Under the pieces are notes generated by a model that ran no database searches, had not been told where the DNA came from, and saw only the letters and a list, made by a program, of their open reading frames with translations. Shown here in pieces: positions 54,773 to 64,000 of a stretch of 64,000 nt of DNA; positions within the stretch are counted from its first letter, which is position 1, and every line of letters starts with the position of its first letter. The DNA comes from Allorhizobium paknamense (GTDB taxonomy: Bacteria; Pseudomonadota; Alphaproteobacteria; Rhizobiales; Rhizobiaceae), in contig NZ_JAUSWH010000002.1 in NCBI RefSeq assembly GCF_030815125.1, positions 372,001 through 436,000 on the forward strand, in the 5' to 3' direction. A program made the translations under genes and the position numbers.

Positions 54773-56233
54773 ATGAAATTGCAGGATCTGGCCCAGGGGG
54801 CTTTGGGCGACATGATCGGCACGGGCCTTGAAAGCCTTGGTGCGCTGGAAATTGCCGGGCTGACCGCGGATAGCCGCAGGGTCGCGCCCGGCTTTGCCTT
54901 TTTTGCCCTTGCCGGCACCAAGGCCGATGGCTCCAGCTATATTGCCGATGCCGTTGCCAAGGGGGCGGCTGTTATCATCACCGGCGCGCCGGTCGAAACC
55001 TCCGTGCCGGTGCTGGTGGTGCGCGAGCCGCGCCGGGTGCTGGCGCTTTTCGCCGCGCGCTTTTACGGCCGTCAACCTGAAACCATGGTTGCTGTGACGG
55101 GCACGGCGGGCAAGACCTCCGTTGCCTCCTTTACCCGCCAGATCTGGGCTGCCGCAGGCCATGCCGCCGCGCAGGTCGGTACGACGGGCGTGATTTCGCC
55201 GACGCGCAACGATTATGGTTCGCTGACCACGCCGGACCCGGTGGCGCTGCATGCACTGCTGGCGGAGCTTGCCGATGAGGGCGTGACGCATGCGGCCATG
55301 GAGGCCTCCAGCCACGGGCTGGACCAGCACCGGCTGGATGGCGTGCGTCTTGCGGCAGCGGGCTTCACCAATCTCGGCCGCGACCATATGGATTACCACC
55401 CGACGGTGGAGCATTACATGGCCTCGAAAATGCGGCTGTTCGACAGTCTGCTGCCGAAGGGCGCACCCGCCGTGATCTTCAGCGACGATGCCTGGTCGGC
55501 CGAGGCCATCCGGGTCGCGACCGAATCCGGCCATGACGTGCGCACCGTCGGGCGCAGCGGCAATTTCCTGGCGCTGAAGCGCGTCGAGCATTTCCGCCAC
55601 AAGCAGACGGCGGAAATTCATCATGACGGCACGATCTTCGAAGTAGACCTGCCACTGGCCGGTGATTTCCAGATCGCCAATGCGCTGGTTTCCGCAGGGC
55701 TTGCCATCTCCACCGGCGTGCCCGCCGCCGTGGCGATGAAGGCGCTGGAAAAATTGCAGGGTGCGGCCGGTCGGCTCGAACTGGTGGCGCAGGCAAAGAA
55801 CGGCGCGCTTGCCTATGTCGATTACGCCCACAAGCCGGATGCGCTGGAAAAGGTGCTCATCTCCGTGCGTCCCTTCACGACGGGCCGGATCATCGTCGTC
55901 TTCGGCTGCGGCGGCGACCGTGACAAGGGCAAGCGCCCGATCATGGGGGATGTCGCCAACCGGCTTGCCGATATTGCCATCGTCACCGACGACAATCCGC
56001 GCTCGGAAATTCCCGCCGAGATCCGCAGCGAGATCATGGCGGCCACACCGCGCGGCATCGAGATTGCAGACCGCAGCCAGGCCATTCGCGCAGGTGTCGC
56101 CATGCTTTCGAGCGGCGATACGCTGATCGTGGCGGGCAAGGGGCATGAGGAGGGGCAGATCGTTGGGGGTGTGACGTTACCCTTTTCCGATCATGCCGAA
56201 ATCCTGAAAGCAATGGAGGAGTTTCAGCCTTGA
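54773..56233 (+). CDS. murE: UDP-MurNAc-tripeptide synthetase MurE (meso-DAP type)
   Basis: This 486-residue cytosolic Mur ligase adds meso-diaminopimelate to UDP-MurNAc-L-Ala-D-Glu. The three-domain plan is clear: substrate domain (1-90) with [19 protein letters not shown] domain with [11 protein letters not shown] (about 107) and [15 protein letters not shown], and C-terminal ligand domain with [14 protein letters not shown] and [15 protein letters not shown]. The DAP-specificity motif DNPR is present in [10 protein letters not shown] (about 408). The stop shares bases with the TTG start of murF. A GACGACGGAC-type site precedes the ATG. Confidence 0.95.
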   Translation: MKLQDLAQGALGDMIGTGLESLGALEIAGLTADSRRVAPGFAFFALAGTKADGSSYIADAVAKGAAVIITGAPVETSVPVLVVREPRRVLALFAARFYGRQPETMVAVTGTAGKTSVASFTRQIWAAAGHAAAQVGTTGVISPTRNDYGSLTTPDPVALHALLAELADEGVTHAAMEASSHGLDQHRLDGVRLAAAGFTNLGRDHMDYHPTVEHYMASKMRLFDSLLPKGAPAVIFSDDAWSAEAIRVATESGHDVRTVGRSGNFLALKRVEHFRHKQTAEIHHDGTIFEVDLPLAGDFQIANALVSAGLAISTGVPAAVAMKALEKLQGAAGRLELVAQAKNGALAYVDYAHKPDALEKVLISVRPFTTGRIIVVFGCGGDRDKGKRPIMGDVANRLADIAIVTDDNPRSEIPAEIRSEIMAATPRGIEIADRSQAIRAGVAMLSSGDTLIVAGKGHEEGQIVGGVTLPFSDHAEILKAMEEFQP

Positions 56234-57660
56234 CCTTTCTCTGGAAGTCCGAGGATCTGCTTGCCGCCATGGCCGGACGTCCGGTCGGCACATTGCCTGC
56301 CGGTATTACCGGCATTTCCATCGACAGCCGCACCATTCAGCCGGGCGAGGCCTTTTTCGCCATCAAGGGCGACCGGGTGGATGGGCATGATTATGCCAGC
56401 ATCGCGCTTGCCAACGGGGCCGCGCTGCTGGTGGTCAATGAAGCGAAACTGCCCGCCCTTGGCCGCCTGACCGTGCCGATGATCGTGGTGGAGGATGTGA
56501 TGGCGGCGCTGGTGAAGCTCGGCCTTGCCGCCCGCGCCCGCTCGCAAGCCCGCATCATTGCCGTCACCGGCTCGGTGGGCAAGACCACCACCAAGGAAAT
56601 GCTGCGCCATGTGCTGGAGCCTTCCGGCGAGGTGCATGCGGCGGTGGCTTCCTTCAACAACCATTGGGGCGTGCCGCTGACGCTGGCGCGCATGCCTGCC
56701 ACCGCCCATTTCGGCGTGTTCGAGATCGGCATGAACCACGGCGGCGAAATCACGCCGCTGGTGCAGATGGTGCGTCCGCATGTGGCGATCATCACCACCA
56801 TCGCGCCTGCCCATCTCGGCAATTTCAACAGCATTGACGAAATCGCCGATGCCAAGGCGGAAATCTTCCTGGGGCTGGAGCCCGGCGGCGAAGTGTTGCT
56901 GAACCGCGATAATGCCTATTACGACTATCTTGTGGCCAAGGCTCAGGCCGCTGGCGTGCAGCATATCCATTCCTTCGGCCAGCATGCCCATGCTGCCTTC
57001 CGGCTGGCAGAGTTCGATGGCGGCGCCGATCACTCCACCATCTGGGCGGTGATCGAAGGCGAAACCCACGAAATCCGCGTAGGCGCGCCGGGCCTGCATA
57101 TTGCCGAAAACGCCATGGCGGCACTGGGCGCCGTGCGGCTGGTCGGGGCCGATCTCGATGCCGCCGCCGATGCGCTGGCAGCACTTCAGGCCGTCAAGGG
57201 CCGCGGCGCGCGGCATCGTCTGGCGATCGGCGCCTCCAGTCTGACGCTGATCGATGAAAGCTATAACGCCAACCCGGCCTCGATGCGGGCGGCCATTGCC
57301 GTGCTTGCCGCCGCCCACCCCACCGGTGCGGGACGGCGCATCGCCGTTCTGGGCGATATGCTGGAAATGGGCAGCCATTCCGCAGAGCTGCATGCAGAAC
57401 TGGCCGGACCGCTGATGGCGGCAGGCATCGAGCATGTCTGGCTTGCGGGCAAGGACATGGCGGCGCTGAAGACCGAACTTCCGGACACCATGACGGCGAT
57501 CCATTTTCCCACCACCGAGGAACTGGCGGCCTATGCCGTCAGTGAGGTGCAGCCGGGCGATGTGCTGATGGTCAAGTCCTCGCTTGGCATCGGCTTCGGC
57601 AAGATCGTCAAGGCCCTGCTTGACACCTATCCGCCGATGGACGACACCGCCCGCCGATAA
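56230..57660 (+). CDS. murF: UDP-MurNAc-pentapeptide synthetase MurF, TTG start
   Basis: This 476-residue Mur ligase adds D-Ala-D-Ala to the tripeptide. Landmarks are the substrate motif [28 protein letters not shown], the ATP loop [15 protein letters not shown] (about 113), the [11 protein letters not shown] segment, and [16 protein letters not shown]. The only start at the expected N-terminus is a TTG (56230) whose second base begins the murE stop, giving a TTGA overlap. A GGAGGAGT site lies about ten bases upstream. Translational coupling to murE is the likely reason for the weak start codon. The next in-frame ATG, after about 14 codons, would remove part of the conserved domain. Confidence 0.93.
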   Translation: MTFLWKSEDLLAAMAGRPVGTLPAGITGISIDSRTIQPGEAFFAIKGDRVDGHDYASIALANGAALLVVNEAKLPALGRLTVPMIVVEDVMAALVKLGLAARARSQARIIAVTGSVGKTTTKEMLRHVLEPSGEVHAAVASFNNHWGVPLTLARMPATAHFGVFEIGMNHGGEITPLVQMVRPHVAIITTIAPAHLGNFNSIDEIADAKAEIFLGLEPGGEVLLNRDNAYYDYLVAKAQAAGVQHIHSFGQHAHAAFRLAEFDGGADHSTIWAVIEGETHEIRVGAPGLHIAENAMAALGAVRLVGADLDAAADALAALQAVKGRGARHRLAIGASSLTLIDESYNANPASMRAAIAVLAAAHPTGAGRRIAVLGDMLEMGSHSAELHAELAGPLMAAGIEHVWLAGKDMAALKTELPDTMTAIHFPTTEELAAYAVSEVQPGDVLMVKSSLGIGFGKIVKALLDTYPPMDDTARR

Positions 57661-57683
57661 GATCTCTACCAGAAAGACCTTTC

Positions 57684-58784
57684 ATGCTCATTTGGCTCGT
57701 TGAACTCGCAAATCACCTTCAGTTCTTCAACCTGTTCCGTTACATCACCTTCCGGACGGGTGCCGCGATGTTCACCGCCGCGTTGATCGTCTTTCTCTTC
57801 GGCCCGGCCATTATTTCCTCGCTGCGCGTGCGCCAGGGCAAGGGCCAGCCGATCCGCGCCGATGGGCCGCAGACGCATTTCAAGAAGGCCGGCACGCCCA
57901 CCATGGGCGGGCTGATGATTCTGGCCGGTATTGTCGGCTCCTCGCTGCTCTGGGCGGATCTTTCGAATGTCTATGTGGTGGCGACGCTGCTGGTGACGCT
58001 GGGCTTCGGCGCCATCGGCTTCTATGATGACTATCTGAAGGTGACGAAGCAGTCCGACAAGGGCTTTTCCGGGCGGGCGCGTCTGGGCTTCGAATTCATC
58101 ATCGCCGGTATTGCCGTGTTCTTCATGATGCGCACCGCCATGGTCACGGCGCCGCAGGGCGCGCATATCGCCACCTCCATCGCCTTTCCCTTCTTCAAGG
58201 ATGCGCTGCTGAACATCGGCTATTTCTTCGTGTTTTTCGGCGGCTTCGTCATCGTTGCCGCCGGCAATGCCGTAAACCTGACCGATGGGCTGGACGGGCT
58301 TGCCATCGTGCCGGTGATGATTGCTTCCGCAGCCTTTGGCCTGATTGCCTATCTGGCCGGTAATGCCGTGTTTTCCGGCTATCTGCAGATCAATTTCGTG
58401 CCCGGCACCGGCGAGCTTGCGGTGATCCTGGGCGCGGTGATCGGCGCCGGTCTCGGCTTTTTATGGTTCAACGCGCCGCCTGCCGCCATTTTCATGGGCG
58501 ATACCGGCTCTTTGTCGCTCGGCGGCCTGATCGGCACCGTGGCGGTTGCCACCAAGCATGAAATCGTCATGGCGATCATCGGCGGCCTCTTTGTCATGGA
58601 AACGCTGTCGGTCATCATTCAGGTCTTCTGGTTCAAACGCACCGGCAAGCGCGTCTTCCTCATGGCGCCGATCCACCACCATTTCGAAAAAAAGGGCTGG
58701 ACGGAAAGCCAGGTGGTCATCCGTTTCTGGATCATCGCCGTCGGCCTTGCCATGCTCGGCCTCTCGACGCTGAAGCTGAGGTAA
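57684..58784 (+). CDS. mraY: Phospho-N-acetylmuramoyl-pentapeptide transferase MraY
   Basis: This 366-residue polytopic enzyme of the inner membrane transfers phospho-MurNAc-pentapeptide to undecaprenyl phosphate, forming lipid I. About ten hydrophobic helices are seen, along with the catalytic aspartates in GFYDDYLK (about 115), [11 protein letters not shown] (about 195) and [12 protein letters not shown] (about 270), and the cytoplasmic HHHFEKKGW loop (about 330). It has its own weak AAAGACC site, 23 bases after murF. It continues the operon towards murD. Confidence 0.95.
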   Translation: MLIWLVELANHLQFFNLFRYITFRTGAAMFTAALIVFLFGPAIISSLRVRQGKGQPIRADGPQTHFKKAGTPTMGGLMILAGIVGSSLLWADLSNVYVVATLLVTLGFGAIGFYDDYLKVTKQSDKGFSGRARLGFEFIIAGIAVFFMMRTAMVTAPQGAHIATSIAFPFFKDALLNIGYFFVFFGGFVIVAAGNAVNLTDGLDGLAIVPVMIASAAFGLIAYLAGNAVFSGYLQINFVPGTGELAVILGAVIGAGLGFLWFNAPPAAIFMGDTGSLSLGGLIGTVAVATKHEIVMAIIGGLFVMETLSVIIQVFWFKRTGKRVFLMAPIHHHFEKKGWTESQVVIRFWIIAVGLAMLGLSTLKLR

Positions 58785-58790
58785 GCGGCG

Positions 58791-60188
58791 ATGATCCCGG
58801 TCTCCACATTCAAGGGGCAGAAGGTTGCGCTGTTCGGGCTCGGCGGATCGGGTCTTGCCACCGCCGAGGCCTTGAAGGCGGGCGGCGCGGAGGTGCTGGT
58901 CTGGGACGACAATCCCGACAGTGTCGACAAGGCGCGCGCACGCGGCCTTCCGGCTGAGGATCTCCGGGGCATCGACTGGTCGCTGCTGGCGGCCTTCATC
59001 CTGTCGCCGGGCGTGCCGCTCACTCATCCCAAGCCGCATTGGACGGTGGATCTCGCCCATGCCAACGGTGTGGAGATCATCGGCGATGTCGAGCTTTTCG
59101 TTCGCGAGCGCCGCGCCACCGAGCCGGATTGCCCCTTCATCGCCATTACCGGCACCAATGGCAAATCCACCACCACGGCGCTCATCGCCCATATCCTGAC
59201 ATCCGCCGGGCGCGACACCCAGCTTGGCGGCAATATCGGCACGGCCATGCTGACGCTCGAGCCGCCCGCCAAGGGCCGTCATTACGTGGTGGAATGCTCC
59301 TCCTACCAGATCGACCTTGCCCCGACGCTCGATGCGACGGCGGGCATCCTGCTCAATCTCACCCCCGATCACCTCGACCGCCACGGCACCATGCAGCACT
59401 ATGCCGAGATCAAGGAGCGGTTGGTGGCCGGTGCGCAGACGGCTATCGTCGGTGTGGATGACAGCTATTGCGAACGCATTGCCGAACGGCTGGAGCGCGC
59501 CGGAAATCGGGTTCTGCGCATTTCGAAACGCCAGAAGCTGGCGAACGGCTTCTACAACAAGGATCATGGCATTTTCCGCGGTGAGGAATTGATTGCCGAT
59601 CTGAACGGCATCCAGACGCTGCGCGGCAGCCATAATGCCCAGAATGCAGCTGCTGCCATCGCCGCCTGCCTTGCCGTCGGCCTGACGGTGGATGAGGTGC
59701 GCGCCGGACTCTTAAGCTTCGGCGGACTGAAACACCGCATGCAGCCGGTGGGCCGCCGGGGTAAGGTCGTCTTCGTCAACGACAGCAAGGCCACCAATGC
59801 CGAGGCGGCAGCGCCGGCATTGTCGAGCTATGATCGGATCTACTGGATTGCCGGCGGTCTGCCCAAGGAGGGCGGCATCACCGCTCTTGCGCCTCTGTTT
59901 TCGCGCATCGCCAAGGCCTATCTGATCGGCGAGGCGGCCTCTGCCTTTGCCGCCACGCTCGGCACGGCAGTGCCCTTCGAGATTTCCGGCACGCTGGACC
60001 GGGCGCTGGCCCATGCCATTGCAGACGCAGATGCGGATGGCGGGCAGGTGGCTGTGATGCTGTCACCGGCCTGCGCAAGCTTCGACCAGTACAAGAATTT
60101 CGAGGTCAGGGGCGATGCCTTCGTATCGCTGGTGGCCGCGCTGGATGGTGTGACAATGCTGGTTGAACCCACAACGGGAGTGAAGTGA
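58791..60188 (+). CDS. murD: UDP-N-acetylmuramoylalanine-D-glutamate ligase MurD
   Basis: This 465-residue cytosolic Mur ligase adds D-Glu to UDP-MurNAc-L-Ala. The N-terminal Rossmann-type domain carries [17 protein letters not shown]. The ATP loop is [16 protein letters not shown] (about 122), followed by [36 protein letters not shown] and [13 protein letters not shown], all expected in this enzyme. It begins six bases after mraY and ends two before ftsW. All signature segments are present, and no truncation is apparent. Confidence 0.95.
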   Translation: MIPVSTFKGQKVALFGLGGSGLATAEALKAGGAEVLVWDDNPDSVDKARARGLPAEDLRGIDWSLLAAFILSPGVPLTHPKPHWTVDLAHANGVEIIGDVELFVRERRATEPDCPFIAITGTNGKSTTTALIAHILTSAGRDTQLGGNIGTAMLTLEPPAKGRHYVVECSSYQIDLAPTLDATAGILLNLTPDHLDRHGTMQHYAEIKERLVAGAQTAIVGVDDSYCERIAERLERAGNRVLRISKRQKLANGFYNKDHGIFRGEELIADLNGIQTLRGSHNAQNAAAAIAACLAVGLTVDEVRAGLLSFGGLKHRMQPVGRRGKVVFVNDSKATNAEAAAPALSSYDRIYWIAGGLPKEGGITALAPLFSRIAKAYLIGEAASAFAATLGTAVPFEISGTLDRALAHAIADADADGGQVAVMLSPACASFDQYKNFEVRGDAFVSLVAALDGVTMLVEPTTGVK

Positions 60189-60189
60189 C

Positions 60190-61344
60190 ATGGTAAGCCG
60201 CGCCGAACGTGGAGCCTTGGCCGACTGGTTCTGGACCATCGACCGGCTGTTTCTGATCACCTTCATCCTGCTGATGGGCATCGGCTTCATGCTGTCCTTT
60301 GCCGCATCGCCCGCCGTTGCCGAGCGTATCGGGCTTGACAGCTTCCACTTCGTCAAGCGCCATGCCGCTTTCACCATTCCCGCCATTGCCACGATGATCG
60401 GCCTGTCCTTCCTGTCGCCGCGTCAGGTGCGCCGGGCGGCCATTCTCATTCTCATGGCCTCCATCGGCCTGATGATCCTGGCGCTGTTCTTCGGCCCCGA
60501 GGTCAAGGGCGCGCATCGCTGGATCAATTTCGGGCCGCTCTCCATCCAGCCGTCGGAATTCATGAAGCCCGCCTTCGTGGTCGTCTGCGCCTGGCTTTTT
60601 GCCGAACACGCCCGCCAGCCGGATATTCCGGGCAATCTCTTCGCCATCCTGCTGTTCATGGTGGTGGTGGCGCTGTTGATGGTGCAGCCGGATTTCGGCC
60701 AGACCATCCTGACCTCCGTGGTCTGGGGTGGCATGTTCTTCATGGCCGGTGTGCCGTGGATCTGGATCATCATGCTCGCCGTCATCGGTGGCGTCGGTTC
60801 GGTCGGCGCCTATTACACCATGCCGCACGTTGCGGGCCGTATCGACCGCTTCATGACCGGCGAGGGCGACACCTTCCAGGTGGATACGGCGCGGGAGGCG
60901 ATCATTCGCGGCAACTGGTTCGGCGTCGGTCCGGGCGAGGGTATCGTCAAGCGCATCATTCCCGATGCCCATACGGACTTCATCTTTTCGGTGGCGGCGG
61001 AGGAATTCGGTATCGTCTTCTGTCTGGCGTTGGTGGCGATCTTCGCCTTCCTCGTCATCCGGGGCTTGAGCCACGCCTATCGCGACCGCAATGATTTCAA
61101 CCGCTTCGCAGTGGCCGGTCTGGTACTGCAGATCGGCGTCCAGTCGATGATCAATATCGGCGTCAATCTCGAACTCCTGCCTGCCAAGGGCATGACGCTG
61201 CCGCTGATTTCCTATGGCGGTTCGTCTATGGTGGCCATTTGTGTCACCGCCGGGTTCATTCTGGCGCTCACCCGGCACAGGCCTGAAAAGCGCTCGCAGG
61301 CACGGCGGCTTTTCCGGTCCATGCAGGGTGTTCCAGCGGAGTAA
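60190..61344 (+). CDS. ftsW: Septal peptidoglycan glycosyltransferase FtsW
   Basis: This 384-residue SEDS-family polymerase works with FtsI at the septum. About ten membrane helices, the HRWINFGPLSIQPSEFMKPAF loop, the FGQTILTSVVWGGMFF helix with the conserved Asp at PDFGQ, the periplasmic loop GRIDRFMTGEGD, PGEGIVKRIIPDAHTDFIFSVAAEEFG, and the C-terminal LLPAKGMTLPLISYGGSSM are all typical. The conserved aspartate used for catalysis in SEDS proteins is in the DAHTDF segment. It is followed by murG after six bases. Confidence 0.94.
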   Translation: MVSRAERGALADWFWTIDRLFLITFILLMGIGFMLSFAASPAVAERIGLDSFHFVKRHAAFTIPAIATMIGLSFLSPRQVRRAAILILMASIGLMILALFFGPEVKGAHRWINFGPLSIQPSEFMKPAFVVVCAWLFAEHARQPDIPGNLFAILLFMVVVALLMVQPDFGQTILTSVVWGGMFFMAGVPWIWIIMLAVIGGVGSVGAYYTMPHVAGRIDRFMTGEGDTFQVDTAREAIIRGNWFGVGPGEGIVKRIIPDAHTDFIFSVAAEEFGIVFCLALVAIFAFLVIRGLSHAYRDRNDFNRFAVAGLVLQIGVQSMINIGVNLELLPAKGMTLPLISYGGSSMVAICVTAGFILALTRHRPEKRSQARRLFRSMQGVPAE

Positions 61345-61350
61345 TCGCCT

Positions 61351-62472
61351 ATGTCCAAAGGGCTCGTTCTTCTCGCCGCCGGGGGTACCGGCGGCCATCT
61401 TTTTCCGGCGGAAGCGCTGGCGCATGAATTAAAGGCGCGCGGCTACACCGTGCATCTCGTCACCGACAAGCGGGCCGAGCGCTATGCCGGGAAATTTCCC
61501 GCCGACGAGATTCATGTCGTGGCGTCTGCCACCATCGGCTCGAAAAATCCCATTGCCATGGCCCGAGCCTTACTCACTTTGTGGAATGGCTATCGTGCCG
61601 CCAAAAAGCTGATCGCGCGGCTGAGGCCTGCTGCCGTCATCGGCTTTGGCGGCTATCCCACCGTTCCGCCGCTGATGGCGGCGTCCGCGCTCAAGGTGCC
61701 GACACTCATTCACGAACAGAACGCGGTGATGGGCCGCGCCAACAAGCTTCTGGCCGCGCGGGTGCGCGCCATAGCTGGTGGCTTCCTGCCCGCAGGCGGC
61801 GCTTATGCGGTAAAGACCGTGGTGACGGGCAATCCCGTACGGCCCGCCGTGCTGGAGGCCGCCCGCGAGCCTTACAGGACTGCGATTGCTGAAGATCCTT
61901 TTCATCTGGTGGTGTTTGGCGGCAGCCAGGGCGCGCAGCATTTTTCCAGCGCCGTGCCCAATGCCATCTGCCTGCTGGATGAGGAACTTCGCAAGCGCCT
62001 GACGGTGACGCAACAGGCCCGGCCCGAGGATGAAGAGCGCGTGCGCGATTGCTATCGCAAGCTTGCCATTCCGGCGGAGGTTGCGCCCTTCTTTACCGAC
62101 ATGGCAGCGCGTATTGCCCGGGCGCAGGTGGTGATCTGCCGCTCCGGGGCCTCCACGGTGTCAGAACTGGCGGTAATCGGCCGTCCCTCCGTGCTCGTGC
62201 CCTATCCTTACGCGCTGGATCACGACCAGGCCGCCAATGCCGCTGCACTGGAGCGGCAGGGCGGGGCGCTGGTGGTGAAGCAATCGGAGCTGACGCCGGA
62301 AAAGATTCGCGACCTGCTCACGGGCTGGATGGCCACACCTGAAACACTTGCCGACATGGCGATTGCCGCCAAACGCACGGGACAACCGGAGGCGGCAGGC
62401 TTGCTTGCCGATCTGGTTGAAGCTATTGCGAGCGGGAAATCGATTGATGCTGTAAAGGGAATGCGCAAATGA
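61351..62472 (+). CDS. murG: UDP-GlcNAc transferase MurG
   Basis: This 373-residue peripheral membrane enzyme adds GlcNAc to lipid I on the cytosolic side, giving lipid II. The first Rossmann domain carries [19 protein letters not shown] and the [14 protein letters not shown] and [15 protein letters not shown] segments. The second carries [14 protein letters not shown] and [41 protein letters not shown], which bind UDP-GlcNAc. The stop codon overlaps the murC start as ATGA. Confidence 0.95.
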   Translation: MSKGLVLLAAGGTGGHLFPAEALAHELKARGYTVHLVTDKRAERYAGKFPADEIHVVASATIGSKNPIAMARALLTLWNGYRAAKKLIARLRPAAVIGFGGYPTVPPLMAASALKVPTLIHEQNAVMGRANKLLAARVRAIAGGFLPAGGAYAVKTVVTGNPVRPAVLEAAREPYRTAIAEDPFHLVVFGGSQGAQHFSSAVPNAICLLDEELRKRLTVTQQARPEDEERVRDCYRKLAIPAEVAPFFTDMAARIARAQVVICRSGASTVSELAVIGRPSVLVPYPYALDHDQAANAAALERQGGALVVKQSELTPEKIRDLLTGWMATPETLADMAIAAKRTGQPEAAGLLADLVEAIASGKSIDAVKGMRK

Positions 62473-63884
62473 AAATGCCGCAAAGCATTGGCCTGGTCCA
62501 TTTCATCGGGATCGGCGGGATCGGCATGAGCGGTATTGCCGAGGTGCTGCACAATCTCGGTCACAAGGTGCAGGGGTCCGATCAGGCCGACAGTGCCAAT
62601 GTGCAGCGCCTGCGCGCCAAGGGTATCGAGGTTTTTGTCGGCCACACGGCAGATAATCTCGGCGAGGCCGAAGTGGTGGTGGTTTCGACCGCCATCAAGA
62701 AGAACAATCCCGAACTGATTGCGGCGCGCGAAAAGCTACTGCCGGTGGTGCGTCGGGCTGAAATGCTGGCGGAACTGATGCGCTTCCGCAATGCAATCGC
62801 CATTGGCGGCACCCATGGCAAGACCACCACGACCTCCATGGTGGCGGCCCTGCTGGAAGCGGGGTCGCTCGATCCCACCGTCATCAATGGCGGCATCATC
62901 AATGCCTATGGCACCAATGCCCGCATGGGCGAAGGCGAGTGGATGGTGGTGGAGGCCGACGAGTCCGACGGCACCTTCCTGAAACTGCCTGCCGATGTGG
63001 CCGTGGTCACCAATATCGATCCCGAGCATCTCGATCATTACGGCAATTTCGATGCCGTACGCGCCGCCTTCCGGCAATTCGTGGAGAACGTGCCTTTCTA
63101 TGGCTTTGGCGTCATGTGCCTGGATCATCCGGAAGTGCAGGCACTTGTGGGGCGCATCGAGGACCGCAAGGTCATCACCTATGGTGAAAACCCGCAGGCC
63201 GATGTGCGCTTTTCCAATGTGCGGCTGAACGGCACGCAATCGATTTTCGATGTCGAAATCCGCCGCCGCCGCACGGGCCGTGTCTTTCAGTTCAAGGATC
63301 TGATGCTGCCCATGCCGGGCCGTCATAATATTTCCAATGCTTGCGCCGCCATTGCGGTGGCAAACCGGCTCGGCATTTCCGAGGAGGCGATTCGCAAGGG
63401 GCTCTCCGGTTTTGGCGGGGTAAAGCGCCGCTTCACGCTCACCGGAAGCTGGAATGGCGTGCAGGTCTTCGACGATTACGGCCACCATCCGGTTGAGATC
63501 AAGGCCGTTTTGAAGGCAGCGCGCGAGGCCTGCACGGGACGCATCATCGCCGTGCATCAGCCGCACCGCTTTTCGCGCCTTTCAAGCCTCTTCGAGGATT
63601 TTGCCAATTGTTTCAACGATGCGGACAGTATTTTGCTGGCTCCCGTCTATGCTGCAGGTGAAGATCCCATCGAGGGAGCCGATTCCGAGCACCTCGTTTC
63701 CCGTATCAAATCGGGCGGTCACCGTGATGCGCGCTTTCTGAGCACGCCTGAAGACTTGCCGCGCCTCATTTCTGCCATTGCGCAACCGGGGGACTTTGTG
63801 GTCCTGTTGGGAGCGGGAAATATCACGCAATGGGCGGCGGCCCTGCCCAGAGAATTGGAATTGCTGTCAGGAAAGTCTGAATGA
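62469..63884 (+). CDS. murC: UDP-N-acetylmuramate-L-alanine ligase MurC
   Basis: This 471-residue Mur ligase adds L-Ala to UDP-MurNAc. The N-terminal dinucleotide-type motif is [17 protein letters not shown]. The ATP loop is [17 protein letters not shown] (about 115), and the [39 protein letters not shown] and [14 protein letters not shown] segments are characteristic. The end overlaps the murB start as ATGA, keeping the operon translationally linked. Confidence 0.95.
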   Translation: MKMPQSIGLVHFIGIGGIGMSGIAEVLHNLGHKVQGSDQADSANVQRLRAKGIEVFVGHTADNLGEAEVVVVSTAIKKNNPELIAAREKLLPVVRRAEMLAELMRFRNAIAIGGTHGKTTTTSMVAALLEAGSLDPTVINGGIINAYGTNARMGEGEWMVVEADESDGTFLKLPADVAVVTNIDPEHLDHYGNFDAVRAAFRQFVENVPFYGFGVMCLDHPEVQALVGRIEDRKVITYGENPQADVRFSNVRLNGTQSIFDVEIRRRRTGRVFQFKDLMLPMPGRHNISNACAAIAVANRLGISEEAIRKGLSGFGGVKRRFTLTGSWNGVQVFDDYGHHPVEIKAVLKAAREACTGRIIAVHQPHRFSRLSSLFEDFANCFNDADSILLAPVYAAGEDPIEGADSEHLVSRIKSGGHRDARFLSTPEDLPRLISAIAQPGDFVVLLGAGNITQWAAALPRELELLSGKSE

Positions 63885-64000
63885 AACAGGTGGATGGGGA
63901 AAAGCTGCTGGCTCGGCTGGGGCCTGGTGTAGATGCGTTGCGGGGCCGGTTGACACCGAATGCGCCCATGGACCGGGTGACCTGGTTCCAGGCAGGCGGG
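63881..64000 (+). CDS. murB: UDP-N-acetylenolpyruvoylglucosamine reductase MurB, N-terminal fragment (cut by window end)
   Basis: The first 40 residues of MurB are visible before the window ends. The stretch [18 protein letters not shown] is the family start, with the first flavin-binding strand. The ATG overlaps the murC stop by 4 bases. MurB reduces UDP-GlcNAc-enolpyruvate to UDP-MurNAc with NADPH and FAD. The position after murC is the alphaproteobacterial order, in which ddl, ftsQ, ftsA and ftsZ usually follow; those lie outside this window. Confidence 0.9.
   Translation, partial: MKQVDGEKLLARLGPGVDALRGRLTPNAPMDRVTWFQAGG

Overview
This 64 kb window looks like a chromosomal segment from a Rhizobiaceae alphaproteobacterium (Agrobacterium/Rhizobium group). 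The evidence is the high-GC coding style, the betaine-lipid genes btaAB, a pyrophosphate-dependent phosphofructokinase, double-HAMP chemoreceptors ending in a WEEF tether, an alphaproteobacterial dcw cluster, and many short palindromic intergenic repeats resembling the RIME-type mosaic elements of this family. Species cannot be named from sequence alone.

Region 1 (0.4-3.6 kb) holds an amino-acid/choline-type permease and an iron-type alcohol dehydrogenase. Region 2 (3.6-10.7 kb) is the most unusual part. It has a leaderless subtilase with a small I9-inhibitor-like partner, divergent from a 451-residue Thr/Cys-rich repetitive protein with almost no charged residues. After that come a tight operon of an APH-fold kinase, a HopA1-fold protein and a zinc-type LanC cyclase. 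This enzyme set is the logic of class V lanthipeptide synthesis (phosphorylate Ser/Thr, eliminate, add Cys). Every one of the 23 cysteines in the repeat protein has a Thr or Ser four or five residues upstream. I read it as an undescribed thioether-forming system acting on a giant multi-module substrate. The linkage is inference; the gene set and substrate pattern are seen directly.

Region 3 (10.9-22 kb) carries a VirC1/ParA-like ATPase, an L,D-transpeptidase, a DUF4432 mutarotase-like protein, a TIGR01244 phosphatase, a RidA protein, a TPP enzyme, a DMT exporter, an alpha/beta hydrolase, RNase T2 and the ABC-F factor EttA. Region 4 (22.2-32.6 kb) is a tandem array of four chemoreceptor genes with divergent sensor domains, near-identical signalling halves and a terminator after each. 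Region 5 (32.7-34.7 kb) is an ArsR-methyltransferase regulator overlapping metF, with a perfect palindromic operator upstream. Region 6 (34.8-48.6 kb) is rich in envelope functions: a 25-residue membrane peptide, an acyltransferase, MltB, a GH25 lysozyme, btaAB, a serine hydrolase, two SLT transglycosylases, a LysE-like protein, pfp, DjlA and an N-acetylmuramoyl-L-alanine amidase. Region 7 (48.7-64 kb) has an FAD amine oxidase whose tail is encoded by a repeat, then the RNase P RNA and the cell-division/wall operon mraZ-rsmH-ftsL-ftsI-murE-murF-mraY-murD-ftsW-murG-murC-murB (cut by the window end). Four evenly phased MraZ-type boxes lie upstream of mraZ.

Three families of short palindromic repeats (called A, B and C here) sit between genes throughout. 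One C copy is nested inside a B copy, and several genes take their stop codon or last residues from a repeat.
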